Source: Septoria linicola (taxonomy: Eukaryota > Ascomycota > Dothideomycetes > Mycosphaerellales > Mycosphaerellaceae). From it: a stretch of DNA of 64,000 nt. Under the pieces are notes generated by a model. That model did not search any database. It was not told the origin of the DNA and saw only the letters and a list, made by a program, of their open reading frames with translations. A program made the position numbers and the translations under genes. Where the stretch lies: positions 1,860,001-1,924,000 of the forward strand of contig CP099429.1 of assembly GCA_024114885.1 (NCBI GenBank). Reading direction: 5' to 3'. This document shows positions 35,883 through 49,459 of this stretch, in pieces. Position 1 is the first letter of the stretch. Each line of letters starts with the position of its first letter.

Positions 35883-38800
35883 CTAGAAGTACTATATCGC
35901 GCGAGAACGCGATAGAATATTAATAATATTATATTTATTTAGAGTTATAGTCGTAAGGTCGAAATTATAAGGTTTTAATATAGAGCTAGAATTTAGAGTC
36001 TAAAGCCTAAGGTACTAACGACCTCTCTATTCTCTAGGAGAACTCGCTATATATCTACTAAGATAATAGGTTAGAAATATAGTTAGTATCTATAGTTAGT
36101 AGACTTACGCTTCTACTAAACTATACTACTATCCTAGCTAGTAAACCTTATACGAATACGATAGTATAGCTATAGATCCTTAGCCTATAGTATAACTCGC
36201 TTTATATAGATAGCTAGAAGATTAGATATCTTAAATTTAGTAGTAAGGAACGCTTTAGCTACCTCTTAGAGGCATTCTAAGGCTACTAATTAATAGCGTA
36301 GCCTACTACTAAAAGTAAGAACGATCTCGTAGATAAGCTACTAGAATAGGAGGCGTTAGATATATAGTTCTATTATACTCTATAATTTCTTAATCTAATA
36401 AAGCGTAATAGTACCTAACTTAAGGATACGACGTTTCTACCTACTATTATAAGGTATACGCTTCTAACGAGTATTTGTTTTTACTATAATAACCTTCTTC
36501 TAAGGCTTAATAGGCTTCTAAGTAGTACTCTCTAGAATAGCTACTTTTAGTAGACTATACGATCGTAAACGCTAAGGAGGACTTAAAGAGATCGATACTT
36601 AATTATCGGTCCTATACGAAGTATCGTAATCGAAGAATAGTATAAGAAATAAAGGAAAGAGTAGAGATAGGAGAAAGGAAGTAAAGAAAGAAGAAGTAGG
36701 TAGTTAGAAAGATACTAAAACTTACTAAGACGCTATAACCTATAGAACCTCGGGTCTAAAGAGATACTAAGAAACTTACTAGATCCTACGTCTATACCTA
36801 AATAGGAAGGTACTATACTAGGAAAACTACTACTAACTACGATAACCGACTATAAATCTTATCTTAATTAATTCTAGAAGCGTAGAACTAGAGGATAGTT
36901 ATAGTCGATATTAGTTTACTAGATCTATATAATTAGATATTAGTATAGAATAATTAAAAATAAGCTATTAGTTCTAAGTTATACTAAACTAAGGCCTATT
37001 CTATTAATAATAAATTATCTATAATACTATAGAAGAGAATATTTCTACTATATATACTAGATATATAAAATATATAAATATAAAGTAGTAATACTCTCTT
37101 TCTTTTCTAAGACTAATTAAAAAGGCTAGTTCTAAAAGATTAGTAGAATCTTCTAAATCTAAAGAAAAACTTTCTCTATAATAGACTTAATAGTAGTATC
37201 TCGTTATTAGGCCTTAAAATATCTTAAAACTAAATATTTATTCTATTAATATATACTATAGGATTCTTAGGATTTATACTATTTTAGTAATCTATTAAGC
37301 CTATTAACTTATTAAGTAGCTTAAAGAGTTTTAAACCTAGTCTATAGATCGATAGAATAGATCTTAATATAATAGCTAAAATTATAATATCTCTAGCTAA
37401 TATATAAGGTTATATATAGTAGAAAAGATAAGTATAAATAAGTAAGTACTTCTTAAGAAGTTAAGATATCCTTTCTAGAATAAAAGCTAGGTCTCTATAA
37501 TCTACTATTAGTCTTATATAATTAGCCTATACCTCTCTTTTTAAAGTAATCTTTCTTCTATCTAGTAGATATATTATAGAGACCTAGAATAGGCAGACTT
37601 AGTAGATATATTAGCCTATACTAAGATATAATCTAATAGTAAAGTACCGACTATATATACTAATAACTAATATTATCTAAAAAGCTATATTAAAGTATCT
37701 AGAGGCGGACCTACCTTAACGTTACTCCTACTTAGTTAGTACTTAGACTCTAGATTTCTCTACTTCCTATAAATTCTAAACCTCGCTTTCTAACTACTTA
37801 TACTTATAACTAAATTCGTCGTATATTACTATCGCTTATCTAACCTACCTAATTCTACTACTATTTAGTAGGTAACCGTTATAGCTATCGAACGCGATAC
37901 TTTTAATACTAATTATCCTAGAAATAGTATATTAGAAGTATAAGGTAGAGTCTCTTTCTAAACTCGAGGCGAAACGTATAAGACTTACTACGATAAGAAA
38001 GGATATTAAAGACTACTCGATTAATCTAAATATACTACGCGACCGTATACGTACTTAAGCTATAGACGAAGATAGAGCTAAAGTAGACCGAAAACGTAAA
38101 GTAAAGAATTAAGCTTTTAGTCGTTTTAAGATAAAGTAAATAGCTATACTACTAGGGTAGGATAGCCTTAATAAGGACGCGTAGAAGACGTATATTAATT
38201 AATAGAAACTAGTCTATAAGGTAAGCTTTACTAAATAATAGTAAGTCTCTATTATACTATTATATATATAGTCGGTAAACGTAGTCGGCGTATATAGTTA
38301 GCGCTAATATTATATAGAGAGAGGAAGGCTCTTAAGAAAGTAGAGGAAAAGAAATCTTCTAAAGACCTTACTTAGGAAGATAAAGAAGGTTAGTATATCG
38401 AGCTCTACTTTCTATATAGAGAGATTAAGAGAAAAGAGAGTATATTAGAAGAATTCGAAAAAGAAGATAGTAGTATATAGGTTTAGGTACTATTAGATCC
38501 TTCTAAATTAAAAGGAAACTCTATAAACGTTATTATCGATAACCTACTAAGCTTATCTTAAGAGAAGGATATTTAGGCTAAGTATACTATTAAGCTATCT
38601 ACTAGTACGCTAGGCTCTACTAACTATAGTAGAGCGACTTATTAATACTAGTATAAAGTAATTAGCGAGTTCTAGTCTAAGATTAAAGCGCTAGATAAAC
38701 TTATAGCTATATAAGTATATAGCGATAGCGTAAGTCTTTCTATCTATTAGAAACTCCTATCTACTAATATAATATAGAGCTCTTCTTTTATAATACTATA

Positions 38801-39098
38801 GCTTCGAGGTCTAGCTATCTTACTTTAGATATTAGTACTAGAAGCCTAAGTTAAGGTATATCTACTAGCTATCTTAAGCGCCGACTATATTTGCCGACTA
38901 TATACTAATTAACTATAGTCGTATATTACTAATAGCGTTTTACCTATACTCTACGATATCTTTTAGATAGAACACTAGGCTATACTATATAATATTCTTA
39001 GCTAGAAGCTCTTCTTTATTAATTACTTCTTAATCCTTATCGAGTATCTTAGATAGCTAATTCCTACTAACTACGATTAGAATATCTATAGATTCTCT

Positions 39099-39103
39099 AT
39101 ACC
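39099..39103. repeat. target-site duplication ATACC, left of Copia
   Basis: ATACC lies directly before the TGTTAAGAATG LTR start and is repeated at 45400-45404. In the empty homologous site of hAT-2 it is present once (50246-50250). Confidence 0.95.
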
Positions 39104-39380
39104 TGTTAAGAATGTATCCTAGATAGTTAGTCTAGATATAGACTTCTAAGCATGGTTCTAGATACCTGAGGCATCTACCTAAGGCTTGGTAAGAGGTATA
39201 TCTTACTTCTCTTTCTTCTCTTCTTAGATAACTAACTTAATCAACTTTGTATTTAGTTCCTAGTATATTACTACTATACTATGTATATAAGTTAGTTCAA
39301 GATTAATCCCCTATTCTTCTTTACTACGCTATACCCTCCTTGACATTGTATAGTATATAATACGCTCTCTACTTTTAATA
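39104..39380 (+). repeat. left LTR of the Copia element
   Basis: Begins TGTTAAGAATG and ends CTTTTAATA (original CA end changed to TA). The following GGTTATAAGCC may be part of the primer-binding site. Confidence 0.93.
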
Positions 39381-39779
39381 GGTTATAAGCCTAGGTTTAT
39401 ACACTAAATAGGAGCAACCTATGTTAGTATAGGTTACTTGTATCTCTTATAGTTTATAGAAAACATTTAGGGCCTAGAAGTTTCCCTAACTATATTACTA
39501 ACGAAGCTAGTTTGTACCTAGTAGTATATAAGTTAGTAAAGATCTCTATAAGACAGTAGTATATTTCTACTTTATTAATACCTGCCTAGTTCTCTACTAT
39601 TGTACCTAGTATTACTAGAGTTAGAAGAGGCTACTTAGCCTTCCTACTACCTAGTAATAGAAACTCTACTAAGAGAGAAAGATCTGAGTCTTAGTAATTT
39701 CCTAAATACGAGGAATCCCTATCCCTTAGAGCTAGTCTCCCTACTATAAGAAATTACCCTTCTCTAGAATCCTTAGCTG

Positions 39780-42700
39780 GTCTAAAGCATTCTACTAATT
39801 ATTTATTCTATTCACCTATTTCTATAATAGACTAAGAGGATAAGAAGAGCCAAAGGATTCTAATCCTAGACAGAACTAACTAGAAGAGATAGTTCAAGCT
39901 ATAGACAGATAAGCTAGAAGGAAAGGACTAGTTCTAGGCAATTAGCTAACTGATTATTAGAGGGAACCTATATATAGTTTAGTAGGACACTAGTCTTCAG
40001 ATATATGTCACTTAGAATCAATACTTCTTAAAAGACAATGTAGTATACAGGTTTAGTATTAGATACAGTATTAGTAAAGATAATAAGATAGAGCTAGAGA
40101 TATAGTATGTTACTATACTAGTAGCTAAGATATAGGTGATTCTCTAGAACAAGTATAATAGAGTCCTGAAGTCCTATACTATAGGTCTAATTAAGTAGTT
40201 TGTTATATTTAGGATGTTACCTAATAAGACAATTAGGGAAGCATAGAGACACCTTAGAGGCCTAGGTAAGAGGATTACTAAGATTGATCCTTAGGAAGCC
40301 TACTACTAGAGCTAAGAGAAAAGGCTAAAACATCTCCTATAGTCCCTACCTATATTATACTAAGTAGCTAAGGATACTATTATAACCTAACTATCCTTAG
40401 ATATAGATACTATTCTCCTTCTACTTAAGTCCTAAGAGGTAAGAGACAATCTAGACAAGATAGACATAGGTCTAGCTGTATTCTATTCTAGGTAGCCCTA
40501 CTAAGGAAAGTCCCTACTAATATACTAGCTCTATAAGAAAGGGAAGTACTAGTTGAAGGATTGTCCTAACCTCCCTACTACTAAGAAACTGTCCTAGTAG
40601 AGAAATAGTACTAAGAACTAGAAGGACCTTTAGGGATTATTCCTTAGAGGGAGGGTTAGAAGATCCCCTTTACTAAGGAATGCTAGACATATTAAGAAAG
40701 CTGTCTATAAGTTATTATTATATAATAAGCTAAAGAAGGTTATCTAGAAAATAGGTAAGTAGCTTTAAAGGATAGAAAAGTCTAGAAAGCTTCTAAAGAA
40801 AGGATTTTCAGCCTAGGAGTCTAGTTCTAGTTCTGATTCTAGAACTTACTCTAGTTCTAGAAGTAATAATAATTCCCTATTAGAAGATAATAACTAAGAT
40901 AAGTTGGCCTATTCTATAATTGAGGCTAAAGGCAAGTTGTTACCCTAAGAATAGCTCTTAGATTCCTATGCCTTATCCTATATAACTAACTAACTATCCT
41001 TCTTCAGATTAGTAAAGCTACTAAGGAAGAAAGTATAGATTAAGATAGGAGGAGGATACCTCTATATAACCTACTCTAGACTAGTATAGATAAAGGGAAT
41101 CTTAGGAGGAGAAGTTCTACTTAATAGGGTACTATTTGTTCCTAATCTTAGAGTAAATCTTATGTTATAGGATTAGTTTAGTAAGTAATTTAGAGTCTAG
41201 AAGCCTAATTTCACTCTTACCTCCCTAGATAGCTAAATAGTTATAAAGACTAAGCTAGTTAGAGGTGTTCTATTTATTAGTAAGATATTACCTCTCCTAT
41301 AGGAAAAGTTATATTACTTACTATATAATCCTATAGAGGTTAATAATGCCTATACTACCCTATTAGAGAAGGATCTAAAATAGTAGGAGCTATAGTATAG
41401 AAGATTTACATACTTTAGAAGAGGGTTACTCTTAAACCTTTATAAAGTTACTAACTTAAAGGAAAGAATTCTAATTCCTAACTAGGAACAGTATAAGTAT
41501 AGGATCTATATAATAGGCAAGATAAAGAAACACCTAGGTAAGTCTATTAAGAGAAGACCTAAAAGATTAGCTCTTGTATTAGTAGATATCTATAGACTAT
41601 TACTATTATTAGTAAAAGGTTTTATATAGTAGCTTGAGATTATTAATAACTTCTTAAGAAAGAAATAGGCATTTCTACTTAAGGCTAGATCAGATACACT
41701 AACTGCTCTTTAGAACTAGAGGATTAAGGTAGAAAGGTAGTTAGTAGCACTCCTTAAGTCTATAAGGGCTAACAATACTAGAGAGATTACTACTTTAATT
41801 AAATAGTAGGAGAAGGACTTTAGAATTACCCTTAAGCTAACTAAGGCCTATAATTTACTCTAGAATAGAGTAGTTAAGAGGTCTATCTAAATATTAGAGG
41901 CCTCTATTAGAGTAATACTTAAAGAAAGTAAGATACCTATTAAGTTTTAGCTAGAAGCTCTTAAAGTATAGGTATATATAAGGAACAAGCTTCTAAATAG
42001 ACCTGATATTAAGGGATTTAAGCTCTTACCTAATAAAGCTTTTAATAGGATTAAACTAACAGTCTCCTACCTTAAGGTATAAGGATATAGAGCTATAGTA
42101 TATATAGATACAAGAGTATAGCCTTAGTAGGCAAGGAGTAATAAACTAATAAATAGAGGAAAGGATACTATGTTTGTTAGATACTATAATAATATAGTAA
42201 AGGTATAGAAGTTCTAGGAGCTAGATATAAAGGCTATTAAGTAGCATACTAATATAATCTTCTTTAAAGATAAGCTAGGTAGAGAATTAGACTTGAATAT
42301 TAAGATTAAGAATCTCCCTAGTTCAGCTCTAGAAAGAAGACCTATTAGAAGGCTAAGAACTATTAGCTAGCCTACTCTATAAGCTAGTAGGAGTACCCTA
42401 GGTGCTCCTAGTCTAGGCTAGTAGAAGCCTCCTCTCCCTTAGCTATTAGTATAGGTTTAGGAAGGAAAGAAACTCTTTATACAACTTCTACCTCTACTAG
42501 AAGATGTAAGAGAGTATAGAAAATTCCTAGACTAAGAGAAAGTTAAGAAAGAATCTAAGAATTCTGTCTAAGAAACTATAGAGGTAGATTAGGAGTAGAT
42601 AGCTCTAAGGCAAACTCTTAGAAAGAGGAAAGTATCCTAAGAACTTAATAGATTTAATTAGAAGCTAAAGCTAATTAGGCTTAAGCTAGATTAGAATAGT

Positions 42701-44479
42701 TAGCTAGATAAGGAAATGCTCCTAGAGTATTAGGCTTTCTTCTTAGCTATAAGCTCTATTAACCTAGGTATCCTATAGGACCTAGAATTCTTAGAGGAAG
42801 TTAAAGAGATTATATTCTTAGCTACTAAAGAAGTAGGAATATATAAATAGGAGGTTCTAATCCTAAGGAACTATAAGGAAGTAGTAAGTGATCCTAAGTA
42901 GGGTTATCTCTAGTAAGAAGCTATTTAGAAGGAGCTAGATACACTTATAAGTAATAATACCTAGACTGTAGTAGTCCTACTAAAAGAGGCTAACCTAGTC
43001 ACCTTAAGATAGGTCTTTAATATTAAGAGAAAGCTTAGTAGAGCTATTGAAAAGTTCAAGGCAAGACTAGTTATAAGAGGGTTCTCCTAAAAGTATAGAG
43101 TAGACTATATAGAGACTTTTGCCTCTATAGTCAGGCAGGATACTCTAAGAGGATTCATAGCTATGGTCTATAAGAAGGACCTAGTTCTACACTAAGTAGA
43201 TATAAACAATGTATTTATAGAGAGTACCCTATATAAGGACATCTATATAATCCTACTACTAGGTATTAACCTACTAACTAGTATAGTCTTACAAGTTCTA
43301 AGGAGTCTCTATAGGCTAAAGCAAGCTATAAGAGACTAGAATCAGCTATATATATTAAAGCTAAAAGGAATAGGATTCAGACAATTAGAAGTGGACCTAT
43401 ATCTTCTAATCTACAAGAAAAGGAAAGACCTAATAATCCTAATCTATATTAATAATATACCTATTACTATAGAGAGACTAGAAGATGTCCTCTAGTTTAA
43501 AGACTAACTTAGTAAGGTCTTTAAGATCAAAGATCTTAGAGAACTAGATAAGATTCTTAGAATAAGACTAATAAGAAACAGATAGTAAGGCTAGCTGAAA
43601 CTTGACTAGAAGCACTATATCTAAGAGAACCTAGCTAAGATAGGAATAGGCTAAGAGACTATATTACTAACTCTTTTACTAATAGACAGCTATAAAAGTC
43701 TGAAGCCTACTAGACTAAATAATAAAAGGTATAACAAATAGGAGTACTAATCTATTATTAGAACATAGATATAGCTTACAACTGTTACAAGACTAGACAT
43801 TTTATTTGCCCTTAGAAGATTGAGCTCCTATGTTAGTAATCTAATAGTAGGATATATAAAGGCTCTAAAGAAGCTAACTAGATACCTAAGATCAAACCTA
43901 GACCTTGGTCTAAGATACTTAAGGAATAGTTAAGGCTTTCTTACTAGATATATAGACTCTAACTATATAATAGACAAGACTAATAGAGTCTTAATCCTTA
44001 GATATGTCTTCTTCCTTTATAGTGCACTAATCTCCTAGATAAGTAAGAAGTAGAAATCTATAGCTACATCTATAATAGAAGCTAAATATATAGCTATAGG
44101 TATATATGTAAAACAGTTATAGTTCCTTAGTACTCTTTTAAGAGAGCTTGGATGCCTAGAGTTAGTAGGAGAATGTTCTTACTAACTAAGGATCCTTAGT
44201 AACTAGGAAACTATTACTAGAATTAGGCTAATTTAGCTAAAAGGTAATAACTAAGCTACCCTTACTCTAGTTAAGGACTTATATGTTTATAACAAGTCTA
44301 AACACATTGATATCTTATATAATGCTGTGAGAAAGCTCTAGTAGAACAGACTTATCTCTATAGAATATATGAATATAAAAGAGATAGTAGTAGATAGTCT
44401 TACTAAGCTAAAGAATAGACTATAGTTTTAGGAGTTTATAAGGTAGCTCTACCTTATATAAGAGATATACAAAAGATAA
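39780..44479 (+). pseudogene. gag-pol polyprotein of the Copia element (RIP-broken)
   Basis: One frame (phase of 39,902 and 43,178) stays sense-like for about 4.6 kb, interrupted only by TAG/TAA, and ends at TAA 44477-44479. Landmarks: a gag segment with a decayed zinc knuckle (KGKYQLKDCPN near 40,550); an integrase region about 41,500-42,100; reverse transcriptase with FKARLVIRGFSQKYRVDYIE near 43,050, VDINNVFIE, and YINNI (43,447) in place of the catalytic YVDD; and RNase H with SKKQKSIATSIIEAKYIAIG near 44,045 and SKHIDILYNAVR near 44,290. Asp-to-Asn changes at the catalytic site fit RIP. Confidence 0.92.
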
Positions 44480-45122
44480 CTCTAAGCCTTAGAGTTGAAC
44501 TAAGAGGAGTCTAAAAGAAAGATTTTAGTTACTTGACTCCTCCTTAGTTAGACTTTATAAAGTCCTAAATGCCTTTACTAATATTAGACCTATTACTAAC
44601 TATAATATTACTATATAGCACCTAGCTAAACTAGACACCCCCTAAGGCTAAGTACTAGTTAATATTGAAGACCTCCTCTATAGTAGCTATTATCTCCTCT
44701 ACTAGTATATAGTTACTCTACTCCCTAGCTTAATATAAGATCCCTATAGCTAAGAATAGTATACCCTAAAGACTATTAGGGAACTAAGAAGCTGTATAGA
44801 ATATAACTAAGTAGGGGACTAGGCTATAAGGAATCTAGGGAGCTATTAGAATTAGCTATAAGAAAGGATAGAGGTAACTTACTAGATAGTCTATGTTCTA
44901 AACAATCTACTCCTATATAAGAGAGGAGGAAGATCTTGTAGAAGGTATTTCTTTTACCTTTTGTAGGAGATAGTAGTATAGAAAGTTTATTAGATTAATA
45001 GTTAGTACTATCTAGTTATTAGTCTAAAAAGCAAGTACTTAATAACTAATCAAGATTAGGACTAGCATTTAAGTACTATAGATGATCTATTAAAAGATCT
45101 AACTATATAGCATAAGTAGGAG

Positions 45123-45399
45123 TGTTAAGAATGTATCCTAGATAGTTAGTCTAGATATAGACTTCTGAGCATAGTTCTAGATGCCTAAGGTATCTACCTA
45201 AGGCTTAGTAAGAGGTATATCTTACTTCTCTTTCTTCTCTTCTTAGATAACTAACTTAATCAACTTTGTATTTAGTTCCTAGTATATTACTACTACACTA
45301 TATATATAAGTTAGTTCAAGATTGATCCTCTATTCTTCTTTACTACGCTATACCCTCCTTAATATTGTGTAGTATATAACACGCTCTCTACTTTTAATA
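45123..45399 (+). repeat. right LTR of the Copia element
   Basis: 277 bp, identical in length and ends to the left LTR. It is followed by ATACC (45400-45404) and then hAT-1 sequence. Confidence 0.93.
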
Positions 45400-45674
45400 A
45401 TACCTACTATATCTATATAGTAGAGACAAAACGCGAAGCTTATCTATAGTATATTTAATAAATAATATATACTTAATAAGAAAGAGACTTTACTCGAAGC
45501 TATAGTCGAGAGTCTAGTTTAAGCTAGATTTAAGAGCGAGCGAGCTAGTATTAGCTTTTCGTCTATTATTATAGATCTAATAGATCCTAGCGTACTTAAT
45601 CTAGAGATTAGTACCGAGTTCTTAACTAGTCTATTATTAGTAGATAAGAGGCTTTACTACGTCTAATTAGTATA

Positions 45675-45682
45675 ATTTAGGC
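45675..45682. repeat. 8-bp target-site duplication ATTTAGGC of hAT-2
   Basis: ATTTAGGC occurs at 45675-45682 and 53939-53946, directly outside the hAT-2 termini. It is present once at the corresponding site inside hAT-2 (50521-50528). Eight bases is the signature length for hAT elements. Confidence 0.95.
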
Positions 45683-45698
45683 TAGACGTCGGAATAGG
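45683..45698 (+). repeat. left terminal inverted repeat of hAT-2
   Basis: TAGACGTCGGAATAGG, a perfect inverse match of 53923-53938. Further interrupted similarity (GGTTAG and AGGTCT blocks) extends inward. Confidence 0.93.
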
Positions 45699-46469
45699 TT
45701 AGTACGGGTAGGGTTAGGTCTAAACCTATATTCTTAGTAATCGATATAGGTTAGGAGGGTAACCTACTAAAGCTTAATAGGTAGTACCTATAACTAGAAA
45801 ATATAGGTTAGAGCGTATACCTACGTAGGTACCTATAGGAGTATAGGTATAGGTATACTAAAATCTATATATTTTGAGTATCTAAGTACGTAAAAAGGAC
45901 GATAGGCGCCGACTATATATACCGACTATAGGGATAAGAGGAAACGAAGGTTTTATAGTATAAAAGTAGAAAGTAATCTTATATCGTTCGCTATAGTTAT
46001 AATATAATTTGATACCGCGCTTCTACTACGTAGCTAGGTATCTCGAAGTAGCCTAAACGCTATTCCTTACGCTAAATATAACACGTAGTACTATACTACT
46101 TTAAATAACCCTTATTATCTATAACGCCCTATATACGAAGTATTCTCCGAACGAGCTATATATCCTTCTACTAGATCGTAACTCGCTTTATATAGATAGC
46201 GTAGAGGTTAGTACCTATATAAGTTAGTATAAGCTACTAAATAGTAATATAGAAGGATATATACTCTTAAAAACCTTCGTTAAATAGAGCTCTACTACCT
46301 CTTATAACGCTTCTAGTATAGTAGCCTAAAAGCGTAGATCCTACTTAAAGCCGTAGGCGACCTCTCTTACTAGTCGCTAGAAGGGAAGCTTACTAATAAG
46401 TAGATCCCTAGTCCTCTAAAATATCCGAATCTCCTATAGAGCTAAAACTATAGTAGATTAGCGTACCGA

Positions 46470-46880
46470 CTACGTTTACCGACTACGTTTTAACTTACTA
46501 CCTAGCTTATAGCGATAAGGCTTCCTTACTCTCCTTACTACTAGAGCCTTCTTAGAAAGCCTACTAGCTCGCGCTACGTTCTAAGTATTTAACTATACTT
46601 TTAGGATATAGGATTTCTTCTTTATAGTAAGTTTTGGACCGGCTCTTCTCTTCTTCTTCGTTACTGTCTTACGAGGCGCTTTTTACGTAATAGGCCGCTT
46701 TCTACTAAGGCCCTTCCTACTAGTAGTAGGCCTCTTTTTAGTAGGAGGCTTATTATTCTCCTCTTTAGGCGCGTCTTTATTATCCTCCTCTTTAGGCGCG
46801 TATTTATTATTATCCTCTTTAGGCGCGTCTTTATTATTACTGTCTTATATATCGATAAGAATTAGATTATTAGCCTGTCC
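46470..46880 (-). pseudogene. degenerate minus-strand coding stretch of hAT-2 with Lys/Glu/Pro repeats
   Basis: On the minus strand 46,850-46,740 reads as repeats of NKDAPKEED type, followed by PPTKKRP and other basic clusters. It looks like the low-complexity tail of a nuclear protein. The same stretch exists in hAT-1 near 22,300-22,440 with one unit different. The protein it belonged to is not identified. Confidence 0.45.
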
Positions 46881-47499
46881 TTAAGGCTAGTCGCTAGCTC
46901 CCTCTATTTAAAGTTACGCTAATAGAGTAGGAGAACGCGATACTTAATTAGCGAGGGCGCGTTATTTAGGCGTAAGTATAGCGGCGTCTTATACGAGACG
47001 ATTAAGAAAGTCGTAGTTAATTAGAAGTACTATATCGCGCGAGAACGCGACAGAACATTAATAATATTATATTTGTTTAGAGTTATAGTCGTAAGGTTGA
47101 AATTATAAGGTTTTAGTATAGGGCTAGAATTTAGAGTCTAAAGCCTAAGGTACTAACGACCTCTCTATTCCCTAGAGGAACTCGCTATATATCTACTAAG
47201 ATAATAGGTTAGAAATGTAGTCGGTATCTATAGTCGGCGGACTTACGCTTCTACTAAACTATACTACCGTCCTAGCTAGTAAACCTTACACGAATACGAC
47301 GGTATAGCTATAGATCCTTAGCCTATAGTATAACCTACTTTATATAGATAGCTAGGAGATTAGATATCTTAAATTTAGTAGTAAGGAACGCTTTAGCTAC
47401 CTCTTAGAGGCATTCTAAGGCCGCTAATTAATAGCGTAGCCTACTACTAAAAGTAAGAACGATCTCGTAGACAAGCTACTAGAATAGGAGGCGTTAGAT

Positions 47500-48100
47500 A
47501 TATAGTTCTATTATACCCTATAATTTCTTAATCTAATAAAGCGTAATAGTACCTAACTTAAGGATACGACGTTTCTACCTACTATTACGAGGTATACGCT
47601 TCCGACGAGTGTTCGTTTTTACTATAATAACCTTCTTCTAAGGCTTAATAGGCTTCTAAGTAGTGCTCTCTAGAATAGCTACTTTTAGTAGACTATACGA
47701 TCGTGAACGCTAAGGAGGGCTTAAAGGGATCGATACTTGATTATCGCTCCTATATAGAGCGTCGTAATCGAAGAACGGTATAAGAAATAAAGGAAAGGGT
47801 AGAGATAGGAGGAAGGAAGTAAAGAAAGAAGAAGTAGATAGTTAGAAAGATACTGAAACTTACTAAGACGCTATAAGCTATAGAACCTCGGGTCTAAAGA
47901 GATACTAAGAAACTTACTAGATCCTACGTCTATACCTAAATAGGAAAGTACTATACTAGGAAAACTACTACCGACTACGATTACTAACTATAAATCTTAT
48001 CTTAATCAATTCTAGAAGCGTAGAACTCGAAGATAGTTATAGTCGATATTAGTTTACTAGATCTATATAATTAGATATTAGTATAGAATAATACAAAATA
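47500..48100 (+). pseudogene. unassigned coding remnant in the left half of hAT-2
   Basis: In the phase of 47,571 the text is sense-like between TAG/TAA codons, for example LEQLLLVDYTIVNAKEGLKG and a basic block GGRKQRKKKQIV. It lies upstream of the transposase frame. It may be an N-terminal exon or a second gene of the element. The hAT-1 counterpart is near 36,430-37,000. Confidence 0.4.
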
Positions 48101-49459
48101 AGCTATTAGTTCTAAGTTATACTAAACTAAGGCCTATTCTATTAATAATAAATTATCTATAATACTAGAGAAGAGAATATTTTTACTATATATACTAGAT
48201 AGTATAAAATATATAAATATAAAGTAGTAATACTCTCTCTCTTTTCTAAGACTAATTAAAAAGGCTAGTTCTAAAAGATTAGTAGAATCTTCTAAATCTA
48301 AAGAAAACCTTTCTCTATAATAGACTTAATAGTAGTATCTCGTTATTAGGCTTTAAAATATCTTAAAACTAAATATTTATTCTATTAATATATACTATAG
48401 GATTCTTAGGATTTATACTATTTTAGTAATCTATTAAGCCTATTAACTTATTAAGTAGCTTAAAGAGTTTTAAACCTAGTCTATAGATCGATAGGATAGT
48501 TCTTAATATAATAGCTAAAATTATAATATCTCTAGCTAATATATAAGGTTATATATAGTAGAAAAGGTAAGTATAAATAAGTAAGTACTTCTTAAGAAGT
48601 TAAGATATCCTTTTTAGAATAAAAGCTCTTTAAGCTAGGTCTCTATAATCTACTATTAGTCTTATATAATTAGCCTATACCTCTCTTTTTAAAGTAATCT
48701 TTCTTCTATCTAGTAGATATACTATAGAGACCTAGGATAGGCGGACTTAGTAGATATATTAGCCTATACTAAGATATAATCTAATAGTAAAGTGCCGACT
48801 ATATATACTAACAACTAATATTATCTAAAAAGCTATATTAAAGTATCTAGGGGCGACCTACCTTAACGTTACTCCTACTTAGTTAGCTCTTAGACTCTAG
48901 ATTTCCCTACTTCCTATAAATTCTAAACCTTGCTTTCTAACTACCTATACTTATAACTAAATTCGTCGCATATTACTATCGCTTGTCTAACCTGCCTAAT
49001 TCTACTACTATTTAGTAGGTAACCGTTATAGCTATCGAACGCGACACTTTTAATACTAATTGTCTTAGAAATAGTACGTTAGAAGCGTAAGGTAGAGTCT
49101 CTTCCTAAACTCGAGGCAAAACGCGTAAGACTTACTACGACAAGAAAGGATATTAAAGACTACTCGATTAATCTAAATATACTACGCGACCGTATACGTA
49201 CTCAAGCTATAGACGAAGATAGGGCTAAAGTAGACCGAAAACGTAAAGTAAAGAATTAAGCTTTTAGTCGTTTTAAGGTAAAGTAAATAGCTGTACTACT
49301 AGGGTAGGACAGCCTTGATAAGGACGCGTAGAAGACGTATATTAATTAATAGAAACTAGTCTATAAGGCAAGCTTTACTAAACAACGGTAAGTCTCTATT
49401 ATACTATTATATATATAGTCGGTAAACGTAGTCGGCGTATATAGTCGGCGCTAATATTA

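Larger units (their letters stand above)
39104..45399 (+). mobile_element. Ty1/Copia LTR retrotransposon, 6.3 kb, moderately RIPped
   Basis: Two 277-bp LTRs flank one gag-pol frame, with a 5-bp ATACC duplication at each side. The right LTR is preceded by a short purine tract (AAGTAGGAG, 45114-45122). Domain order is gag, integrase, reverse transcriptase, RNase H, which is diagnostic of Copia. Unlike its surroundings it still has many CA/TG but almost no CG. By eye the LTRs differ at 14 sites, all transitions. Confidence 0.95.
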
